DNA of 64,000 bases from a virus, in IMG/VR virus record IMGVR_UViG_3300023210_000013, positions 51,582-115,581 of that record; one strand, 5' to 3'. How positions within the stretch are numbered: the stretch's first letter is position 1; the number at the start of each line of letters is the position of its first letter. The notes beneath the pieces were generated by a model. It worked only from the letters and a program-made list of their open reading frames with translations, was not told where the DNA came from and searched no databases. The position numbers were made by a program, and so were the translations under genes. This document shows positions 1-9,275 of the stretch, piece by piece.

Positions 1-751
1 CAGCTCTTAATCTACCCTCTATAAGGCCTAGTTGATTATTTACAGGTTCTCCTGCAAACATCATATTTTCTAGAATTCTTTGTTTTAAAGCGTACTCATA
101 ATATTCATTGCAATAAGGATGATCTAATACCAATAAGTTACCGTCATTGTCTTCCATTGCTCCTTGGAAGTTTATATATACTTTACCAGTCTTAAAATTA
201 GTTTTAATAAACCCATCTTTTATTTCAGCTATGTTTTGTGATCTTTGATTTAAAACCGCTGAATCACATGTTGCATCATTGACAGTTGTAATAGTTAAAG
301 GGCTAAATGCAGTGTAAGTTCTAAACTCTGCACTTGATGTTTGATGTACTAATTTATAACCTGTCCCATCAGGACAATCTTTTATTACACACACGTCATT
401 ACAAGAAGCATCTTCACAAGGACCTGTTCTTCCTGGAGCAGGTACATAATCTACACCTACTGTTTCAACATGTGTACCAGATGGCATTGTATGTTCTATG
501 GTATAATTTCCTGTAACAAATGCATAATTTAAATATGCAAAGTCATGAGGTAATCTTGCTTTGTTATGTTCAACATCTAAAATAACTTCTTTAGTTCTAT
601 GTATTTTTAACCCTAAGTCATAGTTTACTCTTGTTGCTACTTTAATTAATTGAGCTGCATCAATCATTCCTTCCAAAGCATATGTTGAAAAGTCAATTGA
701 AACATCTTCCATCAATGAATCAAACGTTCTATATTTATGTGATATTGCCAT
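1..751 (-). CDS. Virion structural protein, 3' end beyond the window
   Basis: An open frame starts with ATG at 751 and runs leftwards off the window edge, giving about 250 residues. The visible part begins MAISHKYRTF and contains a cysteine cluster near residues 110-130, similar in style to the other cysteine-bearing late proteins here. I do not recognise a named family. It follows the preceding gene with a one-base TAATG overlap, so the two are probably translationally coupled. By position it is a virion or tail/neck component, which is an inference. Confidence 0.75.
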   Translation of the reverse strand, partial: MAISHKYRTFDSLMEDVSIDFSTYALEGMIDAAQLIKVATRVNYDLGLKIHRTKEVILDVEHNKARLPHDFAYLNYAFVTGNYTIEHTMPSGTHVETVGVDYVPAPGRTGPCEDASCNDVCVIKDCPDGTGYKLVHQTSSAEFRTYTAFSPLTITTVNDATCDSAVLNQRSQNIAEIKDGFIKTNFKTGKVYINFQGAMEDNDGNLLVLDHPYCNEYYEYALKQRILENMMFAGEPVNNQLGLIEGRLRA

Positions 752-1422
752 TATCTATGTAAATTAATTTTGTTATCAGAATCTTCAGAAGGAATTCTTA
801 CAGTACTCATCATTACTTGCAATACCTGACTTTCTATTTCTGCAAAAAGTGATTCTGGTATATTCATTGCCTGCTCATAACGTGGAGTGCATTCATCTTT
901 GCTATCACAAAGCCAATCAGATATATCATCATCAAAAACTCCTTCAAGTTTTATAGCATCCCATTCTAAATCAGGTAAATATAAATACCCATCCATATAC
1001 CAAAAATATTTTTGCTTATTGTATCTGAATGAGGTTGTTTTAGTAAGTGAGGTATATGTTCCTGGTTGTGTTGCTTTAAGTTCAGTAGAGCCATCAATAG
1101 AACTTACAGTTCTTATTAAAGCTCCCCAATAACCTTCTAGCATTTTAGGAAGTTTAGTTTTTGTACGTTTTATTGTACATCCGGATTGGATGCCTGTACA
1201 ATGAGCTTCTACTTTATCTACTTCAATTAATTCTATAAAAGGAAGTGTTTTCCAAATTGCACTAAATTTTAATAACTTATTTGCGTGATCTTGTCTTCTA
1301 ATTAAAAGTTGTGCAAACTTTAAAATTAAACTATATACGTATCTGTCAGTAACAAAAGCGTCCTGGGACTCTGCTTTTACCTGACCACGTACTCTTGATA
1401 TAACTTCTCCTATATTTGTCAT
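751..1422 (-). CDS. Conserved phage structural protein (neck/ring-like), 223 aa
   Basis: This soluble protein has no signal peptide or membrane segment. Its N-terminus is alpha-helical and basic (MTNIGEVISRVRGQ), followed by a mixed alpha/beta region and an acidic stretch near residues 165-185. The style is that of the ring or connector-like structural proteins in large Bacteroidota phages, but that is recalled resemblance rather than a demonstrated match. It starts at ATG 1422, six bases after the upstream gene, and overlaps the downstream gene by one base. Confidence 0.7.
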   Translation of the reverse strand: MTNIGEVISRVRGQVKAESQDAFVTDRYVYSLILKFAQLLIRRQDHANKLLKFSAIWKTLPFIELIEVDKVEAHCTGIQSGCTIKRTKTKLPKMLEGYWGALIRTVSSIDGSTELKATQPGTYTSLTKTTSFRYNKQKYFWYMDGYLYLPDLEWDAIKLEGVFDDDISDWLCDSKDECTPRYEQAMNIPESLFAEIESQVLQVMMSTVRIPSEDSDNKINLHR

Positions 1423-1427
1423 TGTGT

Positions 1428-1994
1428 CTATGTTTCAAATTCATCATAGTCCTTCAGTGTTTTTGTAGTTGAAGTTAAATTTGGATCATACAGTTGTGAA
1501 ACTTTTATCTTACTTTGCATTTTTAAATACTTTGTCCAGTTCAGAGGATATTCTTGTGCTACCGTTCTTTTAAATTCTCTGTTGGCAACAAAAGACCATA
1601 ACTCTCTGTTTTTGAACTTATACTTAGTTGACCAATTTGTGTAAAATATTTTTCCTATGTTTCCGTCTGTATCCCAATTTTTATTTCTTAATACTTTACC
1701 ATATTCATTAGATCTTGAATAATCAATGTTTACTGTTTTTGCCGGTGGGCAAGTCCCAATAAATAAATAACCCAATGAGTCTGGTAACTCTACACCTTCT
1801 CTATGTTTTATAACTCCTTCCCACAATGCTCTATTGTATAGCTTAATTATTTGTTTTAACTTAGCATCATCAATATGGGCATATAAGGGTTTACGCTCTT
1901 TAAATTCTTTAAATGTTTCTTTATTGAGAAGACCTAATGTTTTCTTCCTATACCTAGGAGCATTTAAATCAGGCTTCTTAAAATTATTTATCAT
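1428..1994 (-). CDS. Hypothetical phage protein, 188 aa
   Basis: The protein is basic, soluble and of unknown function. It has a lysine/arginine-rich N-terminus and a central segment with the pattern GYLFIGTCPP near residues 74-84. It lies in the late block between the phosphoesterase and a structural gene and is almost contiguous with the latter. I cannot assign a family. A structural or DNA-contacting role fits the context but has no motif support. Confidence 0.65.
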   Translation of the reverse strand: MINNFKKPDLNAPRYRKKTLGLLNKETFKEFKERKPLYAHIDDAKLKQIIKLYNRALWEGVIKHREGVELPDSLGYLFIGTCPPAKTVNIDYSRSNEYGKVLRNKNWDTDGNIGKIFYTNWSTKYKFKNRELWSFVANREFKRTVAQEYPLNWTKYLKMQSKIKVSQLYDPNLTSTTKTLKDYDEFET

Positions 1995-2016
1995 ACTTAC
2001 TACATTATTAATTTAC

Positions 2017-2043
2017 AAAAAAAAGCTCACTTATGAAAGCTAA
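2017..2043 (-). terminator. Weak intrinsic terminator candidate
   Basis: On the minus strand a short AGCT / AGCT stem with a 10-nt loop is followed by a run of eight Ts (plus-strand A-run 2017-2024). It lies between the phosphoesterase stop and the next start. The stem is only 4 bp, so this is tentative. Confidence 0.3.
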
Positions 2044-2054
2044 AACGTGCTTCT

Positions 2055-3278
2055 TTACAAAGCTTGGTAAGTTAATTCACAAATGTTACCCATTGTAGGG
2101 TGTTGTAACTCTAACTTACCTGATCTTCTATTACCAACAAATTTATTTGAATAATGATAATAATCAGTCTTACCTAAACTAGGTAAAGTTTTTTCTATAA
2201 AGCCTGCTGTTTCATTTGATGTCATATACTCTACTTTTCTATCAGTATGTATGTGACCTTTAAATAATGTTCTGTTTGTAGTATCACCCCATGCCTTTGG
2301 GTATTCTGATGCATATATTAAAGGGTTGTTTTTACTACGCTTATCTCCATGTTCAAATGCATTAAAGTTATTATGCCAAACATGTACTTTTCTTTCTTCA
2401 TATTTTACATCCCAAGTTATTTCATCAGAAGTAATTGATTTAGAAAGCGCGTGTGCTAAATGAAAAGATGATAATCTATCATGATTACCAGGAACATAAA
2501 CCACTACTAATTTGTTACAAAAAGCTTTGATATAATTAATTGCCCAATGCATTGCATCAAAGGCCTTCATATAAGCCTCTGTAGAGCTCATACAATTGTC
2601 TAAAGGAGTTCCGCTTGTAGTTGTGCCATGAAAGGTATCCATGTTGATTAAATCACCTCCTACAACAAAGTACATTGTATCTATAGAGTGAGCTGGTGTA
2701 GCTCTTTCTAATAAGTTTATAATTGTGTCTTCAAAATCTTTATCTATTGTTTCATTACCTTCTTTACCAAAATGAATATCTTGCAATGAAATTACACCAC
2801 AAACCTTTTCTTTATTTTGTACTATACCTGAATTGGTTTTAGGTATTTTATAAGTTTTGGGAGTCCAAGATTCTAATAATTTTTCAAAATCACTTGATGA
2901 AGTTTCCTTAACTCTTGATATTAAGGCTGATACGCGCCAATGGTCTCCCATTTGCTTATTCCAATATTGAGATAATTTCCATATTGAAGTATCAATTTTT
3001 AATAATGATATTATTTCTTCTGCTGATTTTGGTTCATGATTAAATGTACCAGATATTTTCCCTGTACCTTTATCAAGATCTATTGCCTCTGTAACATTAA
3101 CATCTTGTGATATTTTCTGTAAATGTTTTTTCTTTTTTTTAGATAACCTTCTTTCTAAAAGAACTTCTTTTTTAAGCTTTACATATTCTGATTCTAAAAT
3201 ACCTAATTTAGCTGCACAATATGTGGGATGTTTTTTCCACTTTAAAGTTTCTTTTATTTGTTCCTTGAGGTTTTGCAT
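2055..3278 (-). CDS. Calcineurin-like metallophosphoesterase
   Basis: This is a predicted metal-dependent phosphoesterase or nuclease of the calcineurin/Mre11-type fold. The metal-binding motifs occur in order: DIHFG (D-x-H) near residue 165, GGDLIN near 205, GNHDRL near 264 and GHIHTD near 340. The first 90 residues are lysine-rich and outside the catalytic domain. An open frame continues to a TTG at 3305, but the ATG at 3278 is the better start, giving 407 aa. It is the first gene after a strong terminator, placed among virion genes, so a virion-associated or late DNA-processing role is possible. The substrate cannot be read from the sequence. Confidence 0.85.
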   Translation of the reverse strand: MQNLKEQIKETLKWKKHPTYCAAKLGILESEYVKLKKEVLLERRLSKKKKKHLQKISQDVNVTEAIDLDKGTGKISGTFNHEPKSAEEIISLLKIDTSIWKLSQYWNKQMGDHWRVSALISRVKETSSSDFEKLLESWTPKTYKIPKTNSGIVQNKEKVCGVISLQDIHFGKEGNETIDKDFEDTIINLLERATPAHSIDTMYFVVGGDLINMDTFHGTTTSGTPLDNCMSSTEAYMKAFDAMHWAINYIKAFCNKLVVVYVPGNHDRLSSFHLAHALSKSITSDEITWDVKYEERKVHVWHNNFNAFEHGDKRSKNNPLIYASEYPKAWGDTTNRTLFKGHIHTDRKVEYMTSNETAGFIEKTLPSLGKTDYYHYSNKFVGNRRSGKLELQHPTMGNICELTYQAL

Positions 3279-3326
3279 AATAATGAAGATTTTTAAATTT
3301 ACCAAATATAATGAATTTCTTCTAAT

Positions 3327-3356
3327 AAAAAAAAGAGGCCCCTAAACGGAGCCTCT
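3327..3356 (-). terminator. Intrinsic terminator downstream of the FN3 genes
   Basis: The arms AGAGGC (3334-3339) and GCCTCT (3351-3356) form a 6-bp stem with an 11-nt loop. On the minus strand the stem is followed directly by eight Ts (plus-strand A-run 3327-3334). It ends the unit carrying the two FN3-domain genes. Confidence 0.85.
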
Positions 3357-3406
3357 CCAACGTTAGTAGTAGAAAACCAACAAACCACCACTTCTCTGTT
3401 GTTATT

Positions 3407-3964
3407 TTATAAAGTAGTAATCAATATTTCAACTGAGTCACAATAGACTCCACCAAATAAAGATTGCACTTTTATTTTATAATCTGTTGCTGTAGTTAAT
3501 CCTGTTATTTCAAACTTTGATTCAAGAACTGAAATAGGAGTTAAATTAGCTGTAGTCCATCCCGAAGGTGTTACTACTGTATCATACTGAACATTAAAAC
3601 TTGCACTTAAAGATGAAGCACCATTCCACACTACAGTAGCTTTATTAGCTTCAATTCCTTGAGCATATACATTGTAAGGAGCATGATGTACATTATCTGC
3701 AGTACATGCGCCTAAACCATTAACCATTGTTAAAGCCATTTTTTGTAAAATCTGATCAAGTCTTTCTCCTGATTGAATTTTAAAAATACCTGCTGCTGTT
3801 TCTATTTGAAAAGAAGTTCCACAATAACTAACACACTCAGTACATTGAACATCATCACAACGTTCATTACCTACTGAACATTCTGTATATCCGCAAGGTG
3901 TAGCATAACTGCTGTCTTTGCACCCACAAGGTTTTGAACTATTTTTATTACAATTACAGGACAT
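3407..3964 (-). CDS. Cysteine-rich virion protein with C-terminal FN3 domain
   Basis: The 185-residue protein has a cysteine-dense N-terminus (about 13 Cys in the first 50 residues, in CNC, CGC and CxxC patterns). A helical linker follows, then a fibronectin type III-like beta domain from about residue 97 to the end, with the usual Pro at entry and a GLTTATDYKIKVQ strand. There is no signal peptide. The pattern suggests a decoration or tail-tip protein whose N-terminus is metal- or disulfide-stabilised, with an FN3 module for surface contact. It is cotranscribed with the larger FN3 gene upstream and lies just before the terminator at 3327-3356. Confidence 0.75.
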   Translation of the reverse strand: MSCNCNKNSSKPCGCKDSSYATPCGYTECSVGNERCDDVQCTECVSYCGTSFQIETAAGIFKIQSGERLDQILQKMALTMVNGLGACTADNVHHAPYNVYAQGIEANKATVVWNGASSLSASFNVQYDTVVTPSGWTTANLTPISVLESKFEITGLTTATDYKIKVQSLFGGVYCDSVEILITTL

Positions 3965-3981
3965 ATTATTTTATATTTTTT

Positions 3982-5664
3982 TTAAGGTTGAGGTAGACAT
4001 ATTTGTTCAAGAGTTACTGTTACACCTGGTACAGGTGTGTAAGCACGCGCACATATAGTTATAACCGGTCTTACATCTGGTTCAGCACTAAATAATATAG
4101 TTTGGTCAGGAAATCCGTCACAATTAACATATTGAAATGCTGTTGATTGGTTTGCTATTCCTTCAACTCTATATTGATTACATATTTGTGGTGTTTCTGC
4201 TTGAGCTGTTTCAAAAGGAACATCATCACAATACGTTGTAAACCCATTTAAGTTTATTACAAGTTTAACTACATAACTTGTTTCAGCAGATAAGCCCGTT
4301 GCATTAAAGCTTACAACAGCACCTGGGTTATTTCTAACTTCAGTGAATGCTATTGTTTGCGGTAAAGAAACTGTCATAACATATAAACTATATGTTGCTG
4401 TTGTTCCTAAATTATTTGTAAATGCTACCGTTGCTGTTGAATCTGTTATAGAACTAACACCTATATCTGAAGGGCAATTAGATGGGCTAGATAGAGTTTT
4501 ACTAATACTGTCACTACACTGGTTAGTACCATCTGTTGCACAAAATGCAACTTGCGTTGTAAATCCTTGAAATTTATTAAGTGATGCCAAAGATACTACC
4601 ACAGGTGATCCTGATTGAGCAATACTTATATCTGTAGTAGTTGATGTAGATCCACCAATACCATCTGTTATTGTAAGAGTTGTAAAACCATTACAATCAC
4701 TATATGCTGGTGGTATGTTACATCCTGAAAAATTAAAAGAAATAGATGATGCATTTCCTGTAGCATCTGTATTAAGAGTTGCTGAATAAGCAAATGTAAT
4801 ATCATCACACCCACTTCCACAACAAGTTGTTTGTATTGATTCTATTGCAGCATACATATCACATACTATAGCCCATAAGTTACCATGAGATTGAGCAAGT
4901 GTTGATGGGTTATTAACCCAACTACCAGCTGAACCGTAAGTAGCACTACTTGATAACATTCCTGTTGATCCAGTTATACAACTTTGATTGATTGCTAAAC
5001 CTATTAAGGCAGGACTACCAACTGCATTTTCTAAATTACATAATTTAGATTCAACTTCTGATAACAAAGCTGTTACAGCCATTGATAAACCAGGATTGAT
5101 ACATTGGGATATAAGACTTCCAGATCCACCGCCTCCTGCCGGAGTACATGATCCATCTGTTAAAACACAATTTTCTAATGTAATTAATCTTGTTTCATGA
5201 TTATTAATAGTAACATTAATTAAATTAATACTATCTAATATATCACAAATTTTTCCAGCTAGATACGCTGCATATAAATCTAATCTTAAAGCTGTTATTT
5301 GTTGAACTCCTACAGTATAATATAAACATATTGGTAAATCTATAGTAGGTAAAACATACGCTGGTTTTTCAGTAGTATTACATATTTTATCAATAATTAA
5401 CTGTAAAGTATCTGAGAGTTTTTTTGGAGCTTCTTGTCCTCCAGGTAATACACATTTTAAATCAAGACCTGAAAGATCAGGTTCTCCTGCAACTGAATCT
5501 ATAATTTTACAAAGCTCTTCAGCAAGCTTTGCAATAACTTCACTTACACTGTCACCATTGCATATGTCTATACACGGTAGATCCGGACCTTGCCAGATGA
5601 CACAATTTGAAGATATGTTAGAGCACGGTGTTGTGCTTCCATTATTCGTTGGTATCATAAACAT
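3982..5664 (-). CDS. Large virion protein with C-terminal FN3 domain, 560 aa
   Basis: The N-terminal 90 residues share the cysteine-spaced style of the smaller downstream FN3 protein (for example VIAKLAEELCKIID, echoing its DQILQKMA helix). A Thr/Ser/Gly-rich beta region fills the middle. An FN3-like domain occupies about residues 390-485 and ends in a GLSAETSYVVKL strand. The start is ATG at 5664, with a second Met two codons later. A promoter-like element lies 37-47 nt upstream. It is probably an adhesin or tail-surface component, judged from FN3 content and position. Confidence 0.75.
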   Translation of the reverse strand: MFMIPTNNGSTTPCSNISSNCVIWQGPDLPCIDICNGDSVSEVIAKLAEELCKIIDSVAGEPDLSGLDLKCVLPGGQEAPKKLSDTLQLIIDKICNTTEKPAYVLPTIDLPICLYYTVGVQQITALRLDLYAAYLAGKICDILDSINLINVTINNHETRLITLENCVLTDGSCTPAGGGGSGSLISQCINPGLSMAVTALLSEVESKLCNLENAVGSPALIGLAINQSCITGSTGMLSSSATYGSAGSWVNNPSTLAQSHGNLWAIVCDMYAAIESIQTTCCGSGCDDITFAYSATLNTDATGNASSISFNFSGCNIPPAYSDCNGFTTLTITDGIGGSTSTTTDISIAQSGSPVVVSLASLNKFQGFTTQVAFCATDGTNQCSDSISKTLSSPSNCPSDIGVSSITDSTATVAFTNNLGTTATYSLYVMTVSLPQTIAFTEVRNNPGAVVSFNATGLSAETSYVVKLVINLNGFTTYCDDVPFETAQAETPQICNQYRVEGIANQSTAFQYVNCDGFPDQTILFSAEPDVRPVITICARAYTPVPGVTVTLEQICLPQP

Positions 5665-5700
5665 CTTATTTTAAAACCTAGTAACTTACCGGTATATAAT

Positions 5701-5711
5701 ATAATATACAA
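5701..5711 (-). promoter_or_regulatory. Late promoter-like element TTGTATATTAT
   Basis: The coding-strand 11-mer TTGTATATTAT sits 37-47 nt upstream of the ATG at 5664. The same 11-mer occurs at 19275-19285 at the same distance from its gene, and near-identical copies precede three other late genes. Confidence 0.6.
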
Positions 5712-5788
5712 AAGTTTTTGCAATCAAACAAGTAGTTCAATCACTTTAAGTTATAAAATAAGATGTTATGTATATAGTATACTAATAA

Positions 5789-6061
5789 TTAGTTATCTAC
5801 TAGTGCCGGTTCTGCTTCAGAAATAGCACCATCTGCTAAAGAAATATTAACTTCTCCATACGTTTCTTGTAACGTAGCAGACATTTCTTTTAATGAATTT
5901 TTTAAAGATGCATGATCTTGAAGTAATTCATATTTAGCAATTTCAATATTACCTAAATTTACTAAAGCATTATTAATATTAGATTGTAAAGTTTGTAAAG
6001 CTACTAATTCTTCAGATGTAACTTTTTTTGATTCTACAACTTTTTTTAATTTTTTTGCCAT
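5789..6061 (-). CDS. Small coiled-coil protein, 90 aa
   Basis: The protein is mostly alpha-helical. A lysine-rich N-terminus is followed by heptad-like leucines from about residue 18 to 70 and an acidic C-terminal tail. It is the last gene of the fiber operon, downstream of a collagen-like fiber. It could be a fiber assembly chaperone or a small trimerising structural protein. No family is recognised. Confidence 0.65.
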   Translation of the reverse strand: MAKKLKKVVESKKVTSEELVALQTLQSNINNALVNLGNIEIAKYELLQDHASLKNSLKEMSATLQETYGEVNISLADGAISEAEPALVDN

Positions 6062-6122
6062 GATGGTTTATTTTTATAATGTTTATACTTCAAAGATAAT
6101 AAAATTATTTTAATTATAATTA

Positions 6123-7313
6123 CTATCTAGGTACCATTTTTTGCATGTAAATAGTCAAACCATTTTCTAATTCAAATGCCATAGTACCAAACTTCTCATC
6201 AAAATAAGCATTTTTAACTCCTTCCATACTACCACCATCTGCACCTGCAGGACCTGCCGGTCCCGGTGCTCCTGCAGTACCTGTATTACCTTTTGGACCT
6301 GTTGATCCAGCGGGCCCTCTAGCTCCTGCTGCCCCGGTATTACCTTTAGCTCCAGCCGCACCAGCTGCTCCAGTAAGCCCTCTTGCACCGGCTGCTCCTG
6401 CAGCACCAGTATTACCTTTAGCTCCAGCTGCTCCAGCCGCACCAGCTGCTCCTGTTAGTCCTCTAGGTCCTTGTAAATTTGTAGCTTCTCCTACCCATAT
6501 ACCTTTACTATCAATTACTGTTGTACCTGCTATAGCTAGAAAACCTACATCAGCTACATTTTTTAATTTTAATCTACCGTTTGTAGTTAATGACATTGCT
6601 CCATCATTATTTCCTTGACCTTCATATTTCCAAACCCATCCTCGGTCTGCATCATTATTCATTTGAAATACTGTAGCATAATCATTTAAATAACCATAAG
6701 ATTGACCAGATACCATACCAAGACCATAAGTAGTTGAATTACCCCAGAATCTATATTTACTTGAATTATCACCTGAATTAGTATAGTGACTTGCTCCACC
6801 ATTTGGTCCGGCTGGACCTACTGCACCAGCATCACCTTTGGCTCCAGCTGCTCCGGCTGCACCTGCAGAACCGGCAGGCCCTCTAGCACCAGCTGCCCCA
6901 GCTGTCCCGGCTGCTCCTGTAAGTCCTCTTGCTCCTGCTGAACCCGCGTCTCCTTTTGCACCTGCGGCTCCAGCGTCTCCCTTAGCACCTGCTGGTCCTC
7001 TTGCACCAGCTGATCCGTTAGTACCGTCTGTTCCTGCAGGTCCTCTATCACCTTTAGCACCCGCTGCTCCATCTGCCCCATTTGAACCATCTGTTCCTGC
7101 GGGACCTCTTGCTCCATCAGCTCCGTCACTACCATTAGTTCCATTAGTCCCGTCAGCACCTCTTGCACCACCGTCACCCTTTGGACCTGTTAATCCTACA
7201 CCCCCGGTATTTCCTTTTGGGCCTACAAATTGAGGAAAATTAGTAGTATTAAAGTTTCCTGTGTGTAATGCTTCATTACCACCAATTGTTGTTCCTTGTT
7301 TTAAATCTGCCAT
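6123..7313 (-). CDS. Collagen-like fiber protein with globular insert
   Basis: The 396-residue protein starts with a short N-terminal anchor (MADLKQGTTIGGNEALHTGN). A long Gly-X-Y tract follows from about residue 30 to 172. An aromatic-rich globular segment occupies about residues 173-282, and a second Gly-X-Y tract runs from about 283 to 360. A short C-terminal cap ends in YMQKMVPR. The triplets are rich in GPK, GAR, GPA and GAA, typical of phage collagen-like triple-helical fibers. Two triple-helical rods around one head is an unusual layout. Long reading frames on other strands here are shadows of the triplet repeat. Confidence 0.9.
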   Translation of the reverse strand: MADLKQGTTIGGNEALHTGNFNTTNFPQFVGPKGNTGGVGLTGPKGDGGARGADGTNGTNGSDGADGARGPAGTDGSNGADGAAGAKGDRGPAGTDGTNGSAGARGPAGAKGDAGAAGAKGDAGSAGARGLTGAAGTAGAAGARGPAGSAGAAGAAGAKGDAGAVGPAGPNGGASHYTNSGDNSSKYRFWGNSTTYGLGMVSGQSYGYLNDYATVFQMNNDADRGWVWKYEGQGNNDGAMSLTTNGRLKLKNVADVGFLAIAGTTVIDSKGIWVGEATNLQGPRGLTGAAGAAGAAGAKGNTGAAGAAGARGLTGAAGAAGAKGNTGAAGARGPAGSTGPKGNTGTAGAPGPAGPAGADGGSMEGVKNAYFDEKFGTMAFELENGLTIYMQKMVPR

Positions 7314-7314
7314 T

Positions 7315-7416
7315 TTATTGTATATTTTGATTTGCTGTCACTAAACATTCAGTTGAAGAACACCCTGAGCCTTCTCCACCACATACTTCACACAAATATA
7401 ATTCTTTATTATTCAT
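7315..7416 (-). CDS. Tiny cysteine-rich protein, 33 aa
   Basis: A 34-codon frame starts at ATG 7416, overlapping the stop of the upstream 620-aa gene by 8 bases, and ends two bases before the collagen-like gene. It encodes MNNKELYLCEVCGGEGSGC plus a short tail with a fifth Cys (C-x-x-C, then C and C). The exact fit between two genes and the CxxC motif argue that it is real. It may be a zinc-binding miniprotein or an assembly factor. Confidence 0.5.
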   Translation of the reverse strand: MNNKELYLCEVCGGEGSGCSSTECLVTANQNIQ

Positions 7417-9271
7417 TGTCTTCTATTATATTATGTGCATTTACACTTCCTCTTTTAGTAGATTTACCTAACACACCTGTAATACCAAGTGGATCTACTT
7501 CATAAATTCCAGGTAATGCCCACCATGTTTTATGTGATGTCTTACCATTATAGTAATCTAACCATCTTAAATGTATTTGATCATCTCCTTCTTTAAATCT
7601 AGAGACTCTAATATTACCCCCATTAGCTCCTACACTACCAAGTGTTTTTGTATTGTTATCAGCACTTCCATTTTCATAATTACCAAAAGCTCTACACCAG
7701 TGTTTAGTGTAAAACTCATTACCTTGAGCATCAGTAAACCAATGCGGTAAAAACCAATAAGCCATTAATGACCATTTATCTTTTTCTACATTACCTGCTC
7801 CTGGGTAATGTGAATAAGGGTTTGTTGTATTACTAGTTCCTGAATAAGCATATGTAGGTACTAGTGAACCATTACTTCTTGTATGTGTACCTAGATAATT
7901 ATTACCAGAAGTTTTTTCTTGACAATTCATCCAGATTAATCCAACATACATTTTATTAGAATCTATATTAACATAACCTATTTCACTATATCTGTTAGAA
8001 TCACCTGTTAAGTTTTTACCTTCATGGATGCTATATTCATTTCTTGCAGTAAGCGTTCTATTAAACCATCTTACTTGTTCTGTATCAAATCCAGATCCAT
8101 ATTGAGAATCTCCAAGGTTTGGTCTATTAGTTAAGTTTTTAGGTGAAGCCCATAAATCATAATAACTACCAGGATTACCTAATTGAAAACCTATATGTTC
8201 TGAAACATGTTGCCCAGATAAAATATTTGATTGAATAGATGCATAACCTTTTGAATAAGGATGCATTCCACAACGTTGTATCTGTATATTCCGTATAGAA
8301 GAAATACCCTCATCAATAGAATCAGTCATATGATAATGTCCAGTTCTTAAATATTTAGCGGGAGCTCCACCTGTATTACTACCACTTGGTGTATCTCTTG
8401 CAGGACTCCACATAAAATAATAATCAAATGTTTCCCATTCTACAGACTTAGAATCTTTTGAAGCAGATCTAATCCAACCATCTGAATCAGATGCAGACCA
8501 AAAATATGATCTTACACTACCTCCAGCAGCAAACCTATCTCTAGATATTTTATGCTGCCCTGTCATTCTAACATATTCTCCTTCATATAATGATGCTCTA
8601 CCAGTTTCTGGTATTGTAAAATATTTATGATGAAAACCATATCCTGTACCGTCATAGTTTATTTCAACCATGCTTTCACCATTATCTAAATCAGGACCAT
8701 AACCTTCACTTCCAACTTCTCCCCAAATAGATGGTACTGCGTAAGAAACATATGCAGCATCTGCACCTGATGTATTTGTATGCAACACCTCTCTTATAAT
8801 TCCCAATGCTGATGTACCTATTGCCGCATAAGGATGTCTATGTGTAGGTCCTAAAGATAAACCTGGTAAATTAAACCAATGATTTGCTCTAACCATATCC
8901 ATACTTTCTGCAAGATCTGAATTAGTTCCTATTGCATCAAATGATGATAAACAATAAAAAACATTTCCAAATTCATTAGAATGTATTGCTTTTAACTTGT
9001 TTGCTAAATTAGTTCTTTCTGCATCAGATGCATATACATCATATCTTCTAATGCCTTCAACCAATGTCATTTCTGGATGACTTATAATAGCAAGTGATAA
9101 TCCCCTACCTCCTACATTTTCTCCTTGTTTACCATTATCCCATCTTATATATCCGGCACCAGTTTCATTAGCGTTATAACTTGTACCCTTGACCTCAATA
9201 AGGGAATGTAATGCCCCTATGTGATCATGTATATTATTAACTTTTAAATCTCTGGTTTTAGTCAGTCTCAT
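7409..9271 (-). CDS. Fiber/adhesin protein with possible ILEI/PANDER-like domain, 620 aa
   Basis: This large beta-rich protein has many aromatics and no membrane segment. After a short anchor (MRLTKTRDLKVNNI), residues about 50-130 follow the pattern GRGLSLAIISH ... YDVYASDAERTNLANKLKAI ... NVFYCLSSFDAIGTNSDL. That is how ILEI/PANDER-type (interleukin-like) domains in other phage fibers look to me. The remaining 480 residues are unassigned and probably form the receptor-facing part. It lies inside the fiber operon between two collagen-like proteins. Fiber function is likely; the domain name is tentative. Confidence 0.7.
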   Translation of the reverse strand: MRLTKTRDLKVNNIHDHIGALHSLIEVKGTSYNANETGAGYIRWDNGKQGENVGGRGLSLAIISHPEMTLVEGIRRYDVYASDAERTNLANKLKAIHSNEFGNVFYCLSSFDAIGTNSDLAESMDMVRANHWFNLPGLSLGPTHRHPYAAIGTSALGIIREVLHTNTSGADAAYVSYAVPSIWGEVGSEGYGPDLDNGESMVEINYDGTGYGFHHKYFTIPETGRASLYEGEYVRMTGQHKISRDRFAAGGSVRSYFWSASDSDGWIRSASKDSKSVEWETFDYYFMWSPARDTPSGSNTGGAPAKYLRTGHYHMTDSIDEGISSIRNIQIQRCGMHPYSKGYASIQSNILSGQHVSEHIGFQLGNPGSYYDLWASPKNLTNRPNLGDSQYGSGFDTEQVRWFNRTLTARNEYSIHEGKNLTGDSNRYSEIGYVNIDSNKMYVGLIWMNCQEKTSGNNYLGTHTRSNGSLVPTYAYSGTSNTTNPYSHYPGAGNVEKDKWSLMAYWFLPHWFTDAQGNEFYTKHWCRAFGNYENGSADNNTKTLGSVGANGGNIRVSRFKEGDDQIHLRWLDYYNGKTSHKTWWALPGIYEVDPLGITGVLGKSTKRGSVNAHNIIEDNE

Positions 9272-9275
9272 TTTC

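Noticed and set aside
334-516. 60-aa plus-strand frame opposite the first structural gene
   Set aside because: It is a shadow of the minus-strand partial gene with no independent support.
6838-7233. Long proline/alanine-rich plus-strand frame (131 aa)
   Set aside because: It is the antisense shadow of the Gly-X-Y collagen repeats of the minus-strand fiber gene; the same applies to frames at 9406-9864, 6818-7177, 6167-6442 and 9428-9874.
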